From: SSF14 sp037045585
Lineage (GTDB): Bacteria > Actinomycetota > Acidimicrobiia > Acidimicrobiales > Microtrichaceae
Assembly: GCA_037045585.1 (NCBI GenBank)
Contig: JBAOIR010000090.1
Location: 56,002-120,001, forward strand
Reading direction: 5' to 3'
Length of the DNA: 64,000 bases
Notes under the pieces: generated by a model
The model's input: the letters and a program-made list of their open reading frames with translations, nothing else
What the model was told of the DNA's origin: nothing
Database searches by the model: none
Shown here: positions 7,974-20,855 of the stretch, piece by piece
How the letters are laid out: the number at the start of each line of letters is the position of its first letter
Position numbering within the stretch: the stretch's first letter is position 1
Translations under genes and position numbers: made by a program

Positions 7974-8992
7974 ACTGGACAGACACCCACCGCCTTCTCG
8001 TGGATCGTCTCGCGGGCTGCTGACGCTCCCGAAGGTGGGCACGGACGTGTCCTCGATCATGTCGTGCAGGATGGTCTGCGCCTCCAGCCACGACATCTTG
8101 CCAGTGACCACGTCCTTGGCGAGGGCGCTCACCATGGCCCTGTCGAGTCGGTCAGTGTGCTTGTTGGCCAGCATCCAGAAGGTGGTGGCGCTGGCCTGGA
8201 TGACGGCTGTGGTCGTAGTCCCGTTACCATCGCCATTCCGGGCACTGTGTCCGGACACAGACGCCGGGTGGCCTGTGCCGTTAACCTTGCCATTGCCATT
8301 GCGGAACCCGGTTCCGGTTTCAGCCGGGATCACCTGCACGGCCGCACCGTTGGTCTTGCCGTTCCGTTGCCGTTACCATTAGTCGGACACTGTGTTCGGA
8401 CAGACCAGCCTGCTGGATGGCAACTGGCCCTGCCATTTCCGGCGTGGGTGCCGCTGTGGTTGCAGGCTCAGGAACCGGCTCTGCGCGCTTGGCCGGCTGG
8501 GTAGCCTTGGCCGACTGACCATTCGCCTGGCTAGGGCGCACCAGGCCCTTGAAGACCTCGTGCCCCACGCCGATCATGCTGGAGGCCTTGGTCAGGCCAT
8601 CGGTGATCGCGCCCTTGCGCGCGTCGGTCATGGGCGTGTTGCCCTTGTTGGGCCGGCGACCACCAGGCGAGAAGATCGGCCACGACCACGCCTCGCCATC
8701 CTGGACGAAGGCCCAGCCGTGGGCCTGGGCATCCCAGACCACCGGGTTGCACACCGCCCTCGGTCACCTTGAACTGCAAGGCCACCTCGGTGAGCACCTC
8801 GCCCTCGATCCACTCGAACGGCGAATGGACGTAGCGCCAGCCGCAGCCACAGGGGCCGAAGACCTCGTTGAGGCGCTCGACGACGAAGGCGGCCTTGATG
8901 GATGTCAGCTCGAAGCCGCGGCTGTTGTCGGCGCTCAGAGCCTCGGCAGGGAAGGACGCGCGCAGGGCGCTGATCTGCTTCTCGGTCAACAT
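7937..8992 (-). CDS. RAD52-like single-strand annealing protein, frameshifted
   Basis: The ATG at 8992 follows GAGGAG with 8-nt spacing. The N-terminus (FELTSIKAAFVVERLNEVFG, then GWRY and EWIEGEVLTEVALQFKV) resembles Rad52/Rad22-type annealing proteins of phages and mobile elements, with the later segment FSPGGRRPNKGN and DARKGAITDGLTKASSMIGV matching the helical end of the annealing core. Such proteins pair complementary single strands during recombination. A Pro/Ala-rich linker leads to a C-terminal helical segment (WLEAQTILHDMIED) and CPVC. Frames break at about 8757, 8365 and 8025; the repaired end is TAA at 7937. About 350 residues. A terminator lies upstream, so it is probably transcribed on its own. 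Confidence 0.65.
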
Positions 8993-9041
8993 GGTAGAAC
9001 TCCTCTGCGTGATGCGAATGCGCAGCCCTCGATATAGAATC

Positions 9042-9065
9042 AAAAAAGCCGCCCAAGGTGGCGGC
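9042..9065 (-). terminator. Intrinsic terminator of the SNF2-SWIM-DnaA-N operon
   Basis: On the minus strand, gccgcc (9065-9060) pairs with ggcggc (9053-9048) across a 6-nt loop and is followed by six T (9047-9042). It lies 30 bp after the DnaA-N-like stop. Confidence 0.85.
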
Positions 9066-9094
9066 AGGGTGACAAGGATGGGAAAGCTGGCTAC

Positions 9095-9358
9095 TCAGTT
9101 GTTCTCGCCAGCGATAGGTAGCAAGACGCACTTCACCTGGACGGGACGGCCCACCCGGTAGGACAGCACGTCCTCGACCATGCGGTGCAGGCGGAACTCC
9201 AGCCATTCGTGGGCATACTTCGACTGGGTTCCGAGCACAAAGGCGCCGTCCTCAGGCGGCAAGGGGACACAGGCGCAGAAGATCATCTCCCACGTGCCGG
9301 GCGTGACCATCAGGCGCAGTTCCTTCAGGGTGTAGTTCCACAGTTCACGGGCGGTCAT
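9095..9358 (-). CDS. Stand-alone DnaA N-terminal-like domain protein
   Basis: An intact 87-residue protein matching domain I of the initiator DnaA: ELWNYTLKELRLMVTPGTW, then FVLGTQSKYAHEWLEFRL and a final strand VQVKCVLLP. In DnaA this domain binds helicase and regulators such as DiaA, SirA and DnaB rather than DNA. No AAA+ or DNA-binding domains follow, and the gene ends at a terminator. The start overlaps the SWIM gene by 14 nt, so the two are co-translated. It may recruit the host replicative helicase to a mobile element, or act as an adaptor. Domain I is short and divergent, so family assignment is likely but not certain. Confidence 0.65.
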   Translation of the reverse strand: MTARELWNYTLKELRLMVTPGTWEMIFCACVPLPPEDGAFVLGTQSKYAHEWLEFRLHRMVEDVLSYRVGRPVQVKCVLLPIAGENN

Positions 9359-9806
9359 GGATCATCTCCATTCGGGCGGGCGACTTGCGGGCCAGCGGCC
9401 CCAGCTTGCGGACGATGAGGCAGGCCAGGACATGCTTGCACAGCCGGCGACCGTTGACGATGGGTGCACGGTGCTCCCAGTCAGCGCAGGAGCAGGTCGA
9501 GGCTTCCACGTCCACGTCGTAGACCTCCTCCTTGCCCTTCTGCTGCGAGCGAACCTCGAAGTGACCTGGCTGGCCGTTCGCATGGACAGCGCCCTGAGCC
9601 ACCAGAGCCACGGCCTTGATGCCACGTTCGGCCAGCTCGGGGTGGGCGGTGATGAGCGTCTGGGCAAGCTCCAGAGCCTTGGGCGCTTCGCCATTCAGGA
9701 GAGCAAGCTCAGCCTGCTCCTTGGTGGGGTGCGAGCTGAGGACGCGCAAGCCCAGCCGCACCTCGTACATGCGGTCGGTGCCGTTGTAGCAGAGACGGGT
9801 ATCCAT
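9345..9806 (-). CDS. SWIM zinc-finger protein
   Basis: An intact 153-residue protein. The SWIM motif is CSCADWEHRAPIVNGRRLCKH (CxC...CxH, about residues 111-131), followed by VLACLIVRKLG. SWIM fingers bind zinc and mediate DNA or protein contacts and often accompany SNF2 ATPases. The upstream half has a short beta-rich start (RMYEVRLGLRVLSSH) and a helical middle. The ATG at 9806 follows AGGAGG with 8-nt spacing. It lies 40 bp after the SNF2 gene, in the same orientation, and is probably the separate SWIM partner of that helicase. Confidence 0.8.
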   Translation of the reverse strand: MDTRLCYNGTDRMYEVRLGLRVLSSHPTKEQAELALLNGEAPKALELAQTLITAHPELAERGIKAVALVAQGAVHANGQPGHFEVRSQQKGKEEVYDVDVEASTCSCADWEHRAPIVNGRRLCKHVLACLIVRKLGPLARKSPARMEMIHDRP

Positions 9807-9845
9807 CAGATGTTCCTCCTAGGGGAAAGTGGTTGATCGAAAGGA

Positions 9846-12735
9846 TCAGGAAGCGAACTGGAACAGCGAAAGCTGCATCGCGCTCGGAGCCGGTTCCGGC
9901 TTGCGGCGAGGGCGGGTTGTGAGGATCAGCGGCAGGAGTTGCCCGAAGAGCGGCAGTTGCTTGGGCGGCTCTGGCTTCACGATCTCCACCAGAGCCTGCT
10001 CCGGCTGAACGACTTCCACCAGAGCCTGCTCCACTCGCAGTCTGAGCCACTTCCACAGGCTCAGGATCAGCAAGGATCGACTTGGCGACTTGCATCATGG
10101 CGCTCTCGGCGGCGACCTGCTCCAAGAGGGCGGCCACGTCTGTGTCTTGCGCTATCCGGTCGAGCACCGAGTGCAAGGCGGCCGACTTCTGCCCGACCAG
10201 GTCGAGCATCTTGCCATCCACCGTGTTAGCGGTCATGACGTAGTGGATCTGGACTTCCTTGGTCTGCCCAGGCCGGTGCACCCGATCCTCAGCCTGCTCG
10301 GTGACTTCGGGCGACCACTCCAGGTTGGCGATGATCACGTGGTTGGCCTCGGTGATGGTGACACCGCGGTTCAGGCAGTTGGTCGAGGCCACCAGCACGT
10401 CATAGCCGTTCCTCAGCTCCCAGGCACGCTCCACGCGCTGCTGAGTGGGTGTGTCGGCTGTGACGGTGAGCACCCGGAAGCCGGCGTCTTTCAGCGCCTT
10501 GACCAGCACGCCGTGGAAGGCTCTCAAGGACGTGAAGACGATGGTCTTCTCGCCCTTGAGCCTTGGCCGCCTGACACAGATCGACGATCTTGCGCACCTT
10601 GGGGTAGCTCGTGCCCATGGTCATCGCCACCGCCGTGCCGATCTCGCCCAGGGCGTTCTCGAAGTACGGCAGGCCCTCCTTGCTGGGCACAGAAGCCGCA
10701 TAGCGCATCCACCACAGCGCCTTCGAGATCGCGCCCATGTTGGGATCGTCCTTGCGCAGCTCCCGGTCGAGGATGTCCTTGGCCGCGCCGGCCACTTCGG
10801 AGTAGACGGCGGCGTGCATAGCATCCATCGGCACGTGGTGGATGTGGCGGTTCTTGGCCGGCAGGTCGGGCAGGAAGTCTGCCTTCAGCCGGCGGATCGA
10901 GGTGGGCGACAAGAGCCGCCACAGCCTGGTCAGGTTCGAGACAGCCGGGATCAGCCGGCGCTTGCCAGTCGTCAGGGTATCCTCGAACTCCTTGGTGACG
11001 AACTGGAACGTGCCGAACTGGTGCAGGAAGCGGCCGCTCCCCGCTGATACGGGAAGGGCCACAGGGGTGAGCCGTAGCCCAAGAGCCAGCCGGTCGTCCA
11101 GAACAGGTCAGTGACGTAGCCCTTCATCGGCGTGCCCGACAGCACGAGCCGGCCCTTGGCTTCCAGCGCACGCACCGCCTGGCCCACCTGCCTCGTCTTG
11201 GACTTGGCGACCTGGCTCTCGTCCAGGATCACCGCGCCGAAGAGGCCGCGGATGCGCTTGTAGAAGGGCCACTGGTAGTGCGACTTGTCCTTCTGGAAGT
11301 ACCTGCCCTGGAAACCGCAAGCCGTACACCGTGCGCCGTTCCACTCCGGTTTCTTGGCCTGGCACTTGGGACACTCGGTGACCACACTCTCGTAGCTGGC
11401 GCTACAGTCCGGGCAGCGACCAGTCGTGATGTGCTCGGTCACACCCACCAGCTCGCCCTTCTTGTTGAAGTGCTCGTGACTCCATGGCTCGAAAGCCGGA
11501 TCAACGAGCTTGAGCTGCTCGTAGGTGCAGATGTAGAAGGTGGTTTCGTCCGGCTGCACCTTCTGCCGCTTCTCCTCCCGAATGTCCGAGATTGCCTGAT
11601 GGTCGAGGCGCACCGCCTTGAAGCCCCACCTGGCCAGCTCCTCCATCCAGTTGGGGGCCAGGAACGACGGACACACCACCAGAGTCCGCCTGTAGCCCCG
11701 TAGGGCCGCCCAGTGGGCGCTGACGGGCGTTTTGCCGCCGCCCTGCTCATAGTACAGCCCTGCCCTTCCACGCGTCGCTAGGAGCATCACATCCTCTCGC
11801 TGACCGGCATACAGCCGCTTGCCGCCGTTGCGTTCAGCCAGCTTGTCCTGAAGCTTGGTCAACTCTGCCCGCCACTTGGGGATGTCGGGCAGCTCGGCCG
11901 CTGTCTTGACCTGAGGCGTGCCAAGCGCCTGGATCAGCGCTTCCATCTCGGCGACGCTGGTCTCCTTAAGCACGATGGTGTCGCTGCCATCTTCAGGCCG
12001 CAGCTCGAAGATCGAGAAGCCCAGATCGACGTAGGTGTGCACGGCTTCCTTGCGGTCGTCCTTGACCTCACTCTTGACGTGCTCGGTGGCGCGCTGCCAG
12101 CGTAGGGTCAGGTGATAGCGCTGGCCCTCGTGGATCGTGTGCCGGCCGATCTCCACGGTCTGCACGGCCGTGTGCCAGCCTTCGTCGTAGTAGGCCAGCA
12201 TCTCGACCGGATCGAGCCTGAGAGGCAGGCGTTCGCGCTCGAAGCGTTTGCGAGCACCTTCCAGCCTGAGCCTTGCTTCCTCCGAACACTCGATCTCGAA
12301 GCCCAGCCCCTTGAGCCGTTCCAGGTTGGGATCGATGCCACCCAGGAGCAGGTTGGGCAAGGACGCCACACCCTCGAACAGCCCGGTCTGTGCGCCCTCA
12401 GCCTGCGAGTAGCCCGGCACGGTGCAGTCCAGCACGTTCGCCCACAGCGCCGGCCACGGTGAGGATGGCTTGACGCCACGCGCTGAGACCTGCAGGGTCG
12501 GCGTCGTATCCACCTGCACCGCCATTTCCAGGTGCGGCACGGTGGGCAGCGTCCCGTACGGGTAGGGCCGCTGATAGGGGCTGAGCTTGGCCGTCGCCTG
12601 GCCGATCAGGTGCAGGAGCGTCAGGCGATCCGTCGCAATGCCCTCCACCGGCTGCTGGTCCCGTGGCGGGTACAGCGTCCTGATTGCCACCACGAGCACG
12701 CTCGACGCTTCGATGCCGTATTCTGGCTTGTACAC
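9846..12735 (-). CDS. SNF2-family helicase with zinc-ribbon insert, frameshifted
   Basis: A large SWI2/SNF2 ATPase of about 960 residues after repair. The first ~320 residues are unassigned. The ATPase core has Walker A in YYEQGGGKTPVSAHW, motif Ia LVVCPSFLAPNW, Walker B VILDESQ, motif III LVLSGTPMKG, and in the C-terminal half VASTNCLNRGVTIT and motif VI EDRVHRPGQTKE. Between Ia and Walker B sits a three-pair zinc ribbon (CPDC, CPKC, CTAC). Frames break at about 11060, 10560 and 10040; the C-terminus continues as PKQLPLFGQLL and stops at 9846. Codons beyond 12735 read EYLHRKYTV and IDLPDV in different frames, so the true start lies further right, near the block junction. It heads an operon with SWIM and DnaA-N-like genes. 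Confidence 0.8.
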
Positions 12736-12739
12736 GTCG

Positions 12740-12871
12740 GGCAGGTCGATCGAGCGCCAGCACCGTGTACTTGCGGTGCAGGTACTCGCGTGCGTCGGCG
12801 CTATTGCTCGAAGAAGCGCCGCGAGAACAGGCCGATCATCGACCCGCCTCCCTGCAGGGCACGCGTGGCGA
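12740..12871. other. Junction zone between mobile block and actinobacterial block
   Basis: Left of this zone the minus-strand SNF2 gene loses its start; right of it the plus-strand aceE begins. Composition rises sharply to the right. No integrase site, tRNA or terminal repeat is visible. The exact join cannot be placed. Confidence 0.5.
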
Positions 12872-12889
12872 CATTACCCATGGGTAATG
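12872..12889. promoter_or_regulatory. 18-bp perfect palindrome upstream of aceE
   Basis: CATTACCCATGGGTAATG is a perfect palindrome ending 17 bp before the aceE ATG. The position overlapping the expected translation start zone suits a repressor operator. No regulator gene lies beside it in the window. Confidence 0.55.
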
Positions 12890-12906
12890 GTGAGAGACTG
12901 GCCGAC

Positions 12907-15629
<2,723 letters not shown>

Positions 15630-15642
15630 ACGACCGGTCGGG

Positions 15643-17675
15643 TCACGACCACCAGCCGTTCACGTCGATCACGACGTGCACGGTCTGGTTCGAGTAGATG
15701 CACAGCGATCCCGAGCTCGACAGCGGCAGCTGTGCGCCGTTCGACACCGGCGTGTTCGCCTCGAAGTTCGCGGTCGACACGACGGGTCGGTCGCCGCACG
15801 GCCAGGCGGTGATGTAGCCCGGGCCGGCGCCGTTGGTGACGGTCAGGTTGAGCGACACGGCCTTCGCGTTCGACGGCACGCCGCGCACGCCGGCGATCGG
15901 CACCACGAGCGTCTGGCCGGCCTGCAGCTGACTGCCGCCGGTGCCGCCGTTCACCTCGGGCCGCAACCGGTCGCGGGTGTCGGTGAACCGGAACGGCGAG
16001 CTCGGCGTGAACTTCCGCACCGACCCACCGCTCAGGTAGCCGGTCACGTCGACGACGAGCTGCGTCGGGTTGAGCGTGAAGAAGCAGACCGTGCCGTCGG
16101 CGGCCACCGGCGTCACGACCAGGTTCGGGCGCACCCGTCCACGGGTCGGGTTGAGGTTCGACACGACCGGACGGGTGCCGTCGCAGGCCCACACCGTGAC
16201 GTAGCCGTCGGCGGCGGCGTCGGTGCTGGTGACGTTCAGCGTGACGGCGCTGACGCCGCTCGGCACACCGGCCGTGCCGCCGATCTGCAGCGACACCATC
16301 TGGCCGCCGGTCAGGGGCCCGCGGCGCCGCGCCCCTCACGGGTGTCCATCAGGCGCACCGGTGCGATGGGCGTGAACCTCGCCGCGCCGGCGGTGCCGTA
16401 GTAGCCGTTGACGTCGACCACGAGGTGGGTGGCCGTCGTGGAGTACACGCAGAGGTTGCCACTGCCGTCGAGCGGGATCGTCGCCGCGTTGGGCGCCACC
16501 TCGCCGGCCGAGAAGTTCACCGTCGACACGACGGGTCGGGTGGCGGCGCAGTTCCAGACGGTCAGGTAGCCCCCGCCGCTCTGGCCGACGACGGTGAAGT
16601 TGGCGCTGACCGCGCTCGCACCGGCAGGCACGCCGCCGCGGCCGGCGATCTGGATCGTCTTCGTGACGCCGGCGTCGAGCTTGGTGGCGCCGAGGTTCTC
16701 GCGGGTGTCGACCACGCGGGCCGGGGTGAGCGGCTGGAAGCCGACCGAGGGACCCGACGGCGAGGCGGTCGGGGCGGGCTCGACCACGCCGGTGGCGGCG
16801 GCCGGATCGACCGTGAAGCTCCACGAGACCGTACGCGGCTGGCTGGTGACCGTCACCTGGTAGGTGCCCGGCACGAGCGGGGTGCGCGGCATCGCGACGA
16901 TCGCGTCGTCCCAGTCGAGGATCGCCTGGGCGGTGCCGCTCGTGTTCAGTTCGGAGATCGCACAGGTCTCGAGCGGGCCGTTGGGGCCGGTGATCGTGGC
17001 CGACACGCCACCGTTCACGTCCTCCGGCATCATCGCGATCACCGGCAGACCCACGCTCTCGCCGCCCCAGCCGCAGAACGTGCGCGGGTCGGGGGTCTCG
17101 ACGACGAACTTGTTGAGGTTGGTGGTGCTGCCGTTGCCCGGCCAGACGACGGCGGTCGACCGCGGCTGCTCGGTGCCGAGGCCGCTCAGCACGTCGAGCG
17201 TGGCGCCCGAGTGCCACTTCGGCGTGCTGGTGCTGTCGCACTTGCCGAAGCCCACCCGCTGGAGCTCGGGGCGCAGGATGCCGATCGCGTGGAACGGGCC
17301 CGTCATCCAGAGCTCGATGTGGCTGCGGGCGCTGGTGTCGTACACGCTCGACACGGCCACGTTGCCGGAGTTGCCGGCATTGTCACCTTCCACGGTGTAC
17401 CCCGGCTTGCCCGGCACCTCGTCGTGGGCGATGTCGTTCTGCAGCATGTAGCACGAGTGCTTGTAGGCGCCGTCGGACAAGGTGGCGTCCGCCACCACCG
17501 GACCGAGCCCGGCCATCTCGCGGAAGTAGTTGACCGTCGTGAGCCAGTCGGCGTCGGGCGGGATGAAGGCCGGTGTCGCATCCGCTGCTGCGGTGCTCGC
17601 CATCGCGGTGCCCAGCAGGGTCAGCGCCAGGGCGCAACCCGCCAGACCTCCCGCCATCCTCCGTGCTCTCGCCAT
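15643..17675 (-). CDS. Secreted CAP/SCP-domain protein with three actinobacterial repeats
   Basis: The ATG at 17675 gives MARARRMAGG and a signal peptide ending near ASTAAADA. A CAP (SCP/PR-1) domain follows (WLTTVNYFREMAGLGPV, GAYKHSCYML, AHDEVPGKPGYT, GPFHAIGILRPEL, RVGFGKC). The C-terminal half has three ~140-residue modules of a type common in actinobacterial secreted proteins: each opens with DTRE- or DTRD- and closes with VVDVNGYYG, VVDVTGYLS or VIDVNGWWS. The frame breaks once at about 16320 (one base short). About 677 residues. It is convergent with aceE, only 13 bp apart. Probably a cell-envelope or secreted protein; activity unknown. Confidence 0.8.
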
Positions 17676-17795
17676 CGTCCCGCTCCGTGGTCCGCTTCCG
17701 CTGTCAAGGAGGTATCGGGTCTTTCTCAGGCGAGTCTTGAGAGCGATTCGGCCCTCCCCCACGGCGGGGCCACGATCAGACGAAGTCTTGAGATC

Positions 17796-18695
17796 TCACT
17801 GACGTTCGCGGCGGGCGGCACGAGCGCGGCGACGTGCCCTGAGCAGGCGAGGCGCGGCGGCGAGACCACCCGACAGGGCGGTCGCGTGTGCGCGTCGCGG
17901 TGCGAACCGGACCCGCCGCACCGCCAGCCAGAGGCCGCGGCGCACCTCGGCCGGCGGCCGGTGCCGCAGCAGCACCCAGATCCGGTTGCGCTCGCGGAGG
18001 AACGCCGCGCGATCGCCGATCGTGGCGGTGGTGGCGCTCCCGCGGTGGCGGACTCGGCTGGCGGGTGCGAGGCGGTAGCGCCAACCGAGTTCGTGGCCGC
18101 GCAGGGCGAGGTCGACGTCCTCGTAGTAGAGGAAGAAGCGCTCGTCGAACCCGCCGGTGTCGGCGACGAAGCGGTCGCGCAGCAGCACTGCTCCGCCGGT
18201 GAAGATCGACAGGTCGCGCGGCGCCCGGTCGTCGGGATCGTCGGGGGCGTGCCTCGCGATGTCGGTGCCCGCGCCGTCGGGGCCGAGCTGCACGCCGAGG
18301 CTGTTGATCGTGGGCGGGTCGGTGTCGAACAGCAGCTTCGGCTGCACCGCGCCGACCGCTCGGATCGTCGAGTTCGGCCACGAGCGGGCCGAGCCAGCCG
18401 GGCTCGACGACGACGTCGTCGTTCAGGATGAGCACCGCTCGTGCACCGAGGCCGAGCAGGTGGTGGACTCCGACGTTCATGCCGCCGGCGAAGCCGCGGT
18501 TGGTGGGGGGCACGAGCACCTCGACCTCGTCGGTCACGCGGGCGACGAGCCACGTGCGACGACCCCGCCGTTGTCGACCAGCACCACGACGACCGGCTCG
18601 TCGTCGGGCAGGCCGTACGGCTCGCGCAACGAGGTGAGGCAGTCCTCGAGCATGCCCGGCGCCGGGGCGTAGGTGAGCACGACGACACCGATCAC
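17796..18695 (-). CDS. GT2 glycosyltransferase (rhamnosyltransferase-like), frameshifted
   Basis: A family 2 glycosyltransferase of about 300 residues. The GTG at 18695 starts VIGVVVLTYAPAPGML. The frame shifts at about 18535 into VPPTNRGFAGGMNVGV and AVLILNDDVVVEPGW (the DxD-type NDD motif), and again at about 18360 into LSIFTGGAVLLRDRFV and GGFDERFFLYYEDVDLALRG, the ED motif characteristic of rhamnosyltransferase-like GT2 enzymes. No membrane segments. Its start is 40 bp from the divergent HhH-GPD gene. It is an outlying member of the glycan locus; the donor sugar is not determinable. Confidence 0.8.
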
Positions 18696-18734
18696 GACCG
18701 CCGAGCGTAGGGGCACCGGACTAGGTTCTCCCGC

Positions 18735-19322
18735 ATGACCGGCACGCTGTACATCACGGGCGATCCCGATGCCGACCAGCTCCTCAACGTCGACGGCACG
18801 GCGCTCCTGATCGGGATGCTGCTCGACCAACAGGTGCCGATGGAGTGGGCCTTTGCGGGCCCGCACACGTTGCGTGCGCGGCTCGGGCACCTCGACGCGG
18901 CGCGGATCGCGGCGATGGAGCAGGAGGCGTTCGTCGGGGTGTGCTGCGACAAGCCGGCGATCCACCGTTTCCCCGCGTCGATGGGGCGGCGCATCCACGA
19001 GATGTGCGGCACGCTCGTCGCCGATTTCGGCGGGCGTGGCGAGGGCGTGTGGACGGGCGTCGGCACCGGCGCCGAGCTGTACTCGCGGCTGCGCACCCTG
19101 CCCGGCTACGGCGACGAGAAGGCGAGGATCTTCGTCGCGCTGCTGGGCAAGCGGATGGGTGTGCAGCCCGACGGCTGGGAGGCCGCGGCCGGGAAGTTCG
19201 GCGACGAGGTCCCGCGCAGCGTGGCCGACATCCACGACACCAGCTCGCTCGGCAAGGTGCGCGAGTGGAAGAAGGCACAGAAGGCCGCGAAGAAGGACAA
19301 GCAGGACCGCCCGCTCGTCTGA
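18735..19322 (+). CDS. HhH-GPD family DNA base-excision protein
   Basis: An intact 195-residue protein. The N-terminal part (LNVDGTALLIGMLLDQQVPMEW) and the helix-hairpin-helix region (LRTLPGYGDEKARIFVALLG, about residues 120-140) match an actinobacterial HhH-GPD family related to endonuclease III/AlkA glycosylases. The usual iron-sulfur Cys cluster is absent. The C-terminus is Lys-rich (KKAQKAAKKDKQ). Likely a DNA repair or base-binding protein; substrate unknown. Confidence 0.8.
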   Translation: MTGTLYITGDPDADQLLNVDGTALLIGMLLDQQVPMEWAFAGPHTLRARLGHLDAARIAAMEQEAFVGVCCDKPAIHRFPASMGRRIHEMCGTLVADFGGRGEGVWTGVGTGAELYSRLRTLPGYGDEKARIFVALLGKRMGVQPDGWEAAAGKFGDEVPRSVADIHDTSSLGKVREWKKAQKAAKKDKQDRPLV

Positions 19323-19360
19323 GCGAGGTCTGCGCCCGGTCCACTCGGTCAGCTCCGTCG

Positions 19361-19980
19361 ATGCACCGTCCCGACACCACCGATCCCGCGTACGCCGAGC
19401 GGCTCGCTGCGTCCGTGGCCCCCCGCCACGGGTGGCGTGCGGTCGTCGACCCGCAACGCCCGTACCGCTGGAACATCCGCCGCCTCGGCCTCGGTCGGGT
19501 GCTCGACATCGGCTGCGGCGTCGGCCGCAACCTGTCGCACCTCGACGGCAACGGGGTCGGGGTCGACCACAACGCCGACTCGGTGCGCATCGCCCGCGCT
19601 CGCGGGCTCGGGCGTACACGACGGACGAGTTCACCGGCTCGGTCCGACGACCGACCGGGTTCGTTCGACTCGCTGCTGTTCGCCCACGTGCTCGAGCACA
19701 TGACCCCGCCGGAGGCGACCGGCACTGGTCCGGTCGTACCTGCCGTACCTGCGGCCCGGCGGACGGGTCGCGGTGATCTGCCCGCAAGAACGCGGGCAGG
19801 CGTCGGACGCCACCCACGTCACCTTCCTCGACGCCGCGGCGATCACCGAACTGCTGCTCGGCACCGATGTCACGGTCGAACGCACCACGTCGTTCCCGTT
19901 GCCACGCGCCGCCGGCCGGGTGTTCACCCACAACGAGACGGTCGTGGTGGGCCGGTGGGGGGCGCGTACGCCCGAGGGCC
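19361..19980 (+). CDS. Class I SAM-dependent methyltransferase, frameshifted
   Basis: The ATG at 19361 begins MHRPDTTDPAYAERL. The SAM-binding motif I is VLDIGCGVGRNLSHLDG, with motif II VGVDHNADSVRIARARG. The frame breaks at about 19615 and again near 19730 and 19765; motif IV-like FDSLLFAHVLEHMTP and a later CPQERGQASDATHVTFLD are in different frames. The real stop is hidden by another shift near the gggggg run at 19958, so the end is approximate. The target is unknown; it lies directly upstream of a second methyltransferase. Confidence 0.7.
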
Positions 19981-20015
19981 AACCGTTATGGTCTGCCGCG
20001 GACAAGGAGCCAACG

Positions 20016-20855
20016 ATGTTTCGCAAGAAGCCGCGACCCTCGGCCGAGACGGCCACGCCGCAGGCAGCCCCGGCGCCCGCACGGGCCACGGTGCTCGACC
20101 AGTACGTCCGGACGGCGCCCACCAATCAGAACCGATCGACGTCTTCGCCGGCGAGTGGACCTCCACGCTGCCGGCCGAGGCCGACGTGCAGGCCGGCGCC
20201 GTGCCCCTGTTCGCCGATCCGCGCATCACCTGGCTGATCGACCACGTCGGCGGCGTCGACGGGTTCCGGGTGCTCGAACTCGGACCGCTCGAGGGCGGGC
20301 ACTCGGCGATGCTGCACCAGGCCGGGGCGAGCGTGGTCGCGATCGAGTCCAACACCCGCGGTACCTGAAGTGCCTGGTGGTCAAGGAGATCCTCGACCTG
20401 CCCCGCTGCCACTTCCTGCTCGGCGACTTCGTCCCGTACCTGCAGGCGTGCACCGACCGGTTCGACCTGATGCTCGCGAGCGGCGTGCTGTACCACTCGC
20501 CCGAACCGCTCGCGATGCTCGAGGCGATGGGCCGCACCGCCGACCGGATCACGATCTGGACGCACTACTTCGAGCCGGCGGTCGTCGCCGCCGATCCGGG
20601 CAAGGAGCGGATGTTCGTGCCCGAACCGGAGCGGGTGTCGTGGCGAGGTCACGACCTGGTGCTGCACCGCCGCAACTACCTCGAGTCGCTCGAGTGGACC
20701 GGGTTCTGCGGCGGACCGGAGTCGTCGGCACTGTGGATGGAGCACGACGGCTTGCTGACCGTGCTCGCCGAGCTCGGGTACTCGAAGCTCACCATCGAGA
20801 GCGAGACCACGCGAACCCCAACGGCGCCTGCATCATGCTGTGCGCCGAGCGGTGA
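20016..20855 (+). CDS. Class I SAM-dependent methyltransferase (glycan locus type), frameshifted
   Basis: The ATG at 20016 follows AAGGAG and gives MFRKKPRPSAETATPQ. The SAM motif is RVLELGPLEGGHSAML, followed by LASGVLYHSPEPLAMLEAMG and ITIWTHYFEP, a pattern seen in methyltransferases of surface-glycan clusters. Frames break at about 20127, 20360 and 20812. The stop TGA at 20853-20855 overlaps the GTG of the next gene (GTGA), so the two are probably coupled. About 280 residues. Confidence 0.75.

Noticed and set aside
3476..12860. A complete integrated element with left and right attachment sites
   Set aside because: The recombinase lacks its N-terminal half and first Arg, and no matching direct repeat was seen at the two borders.
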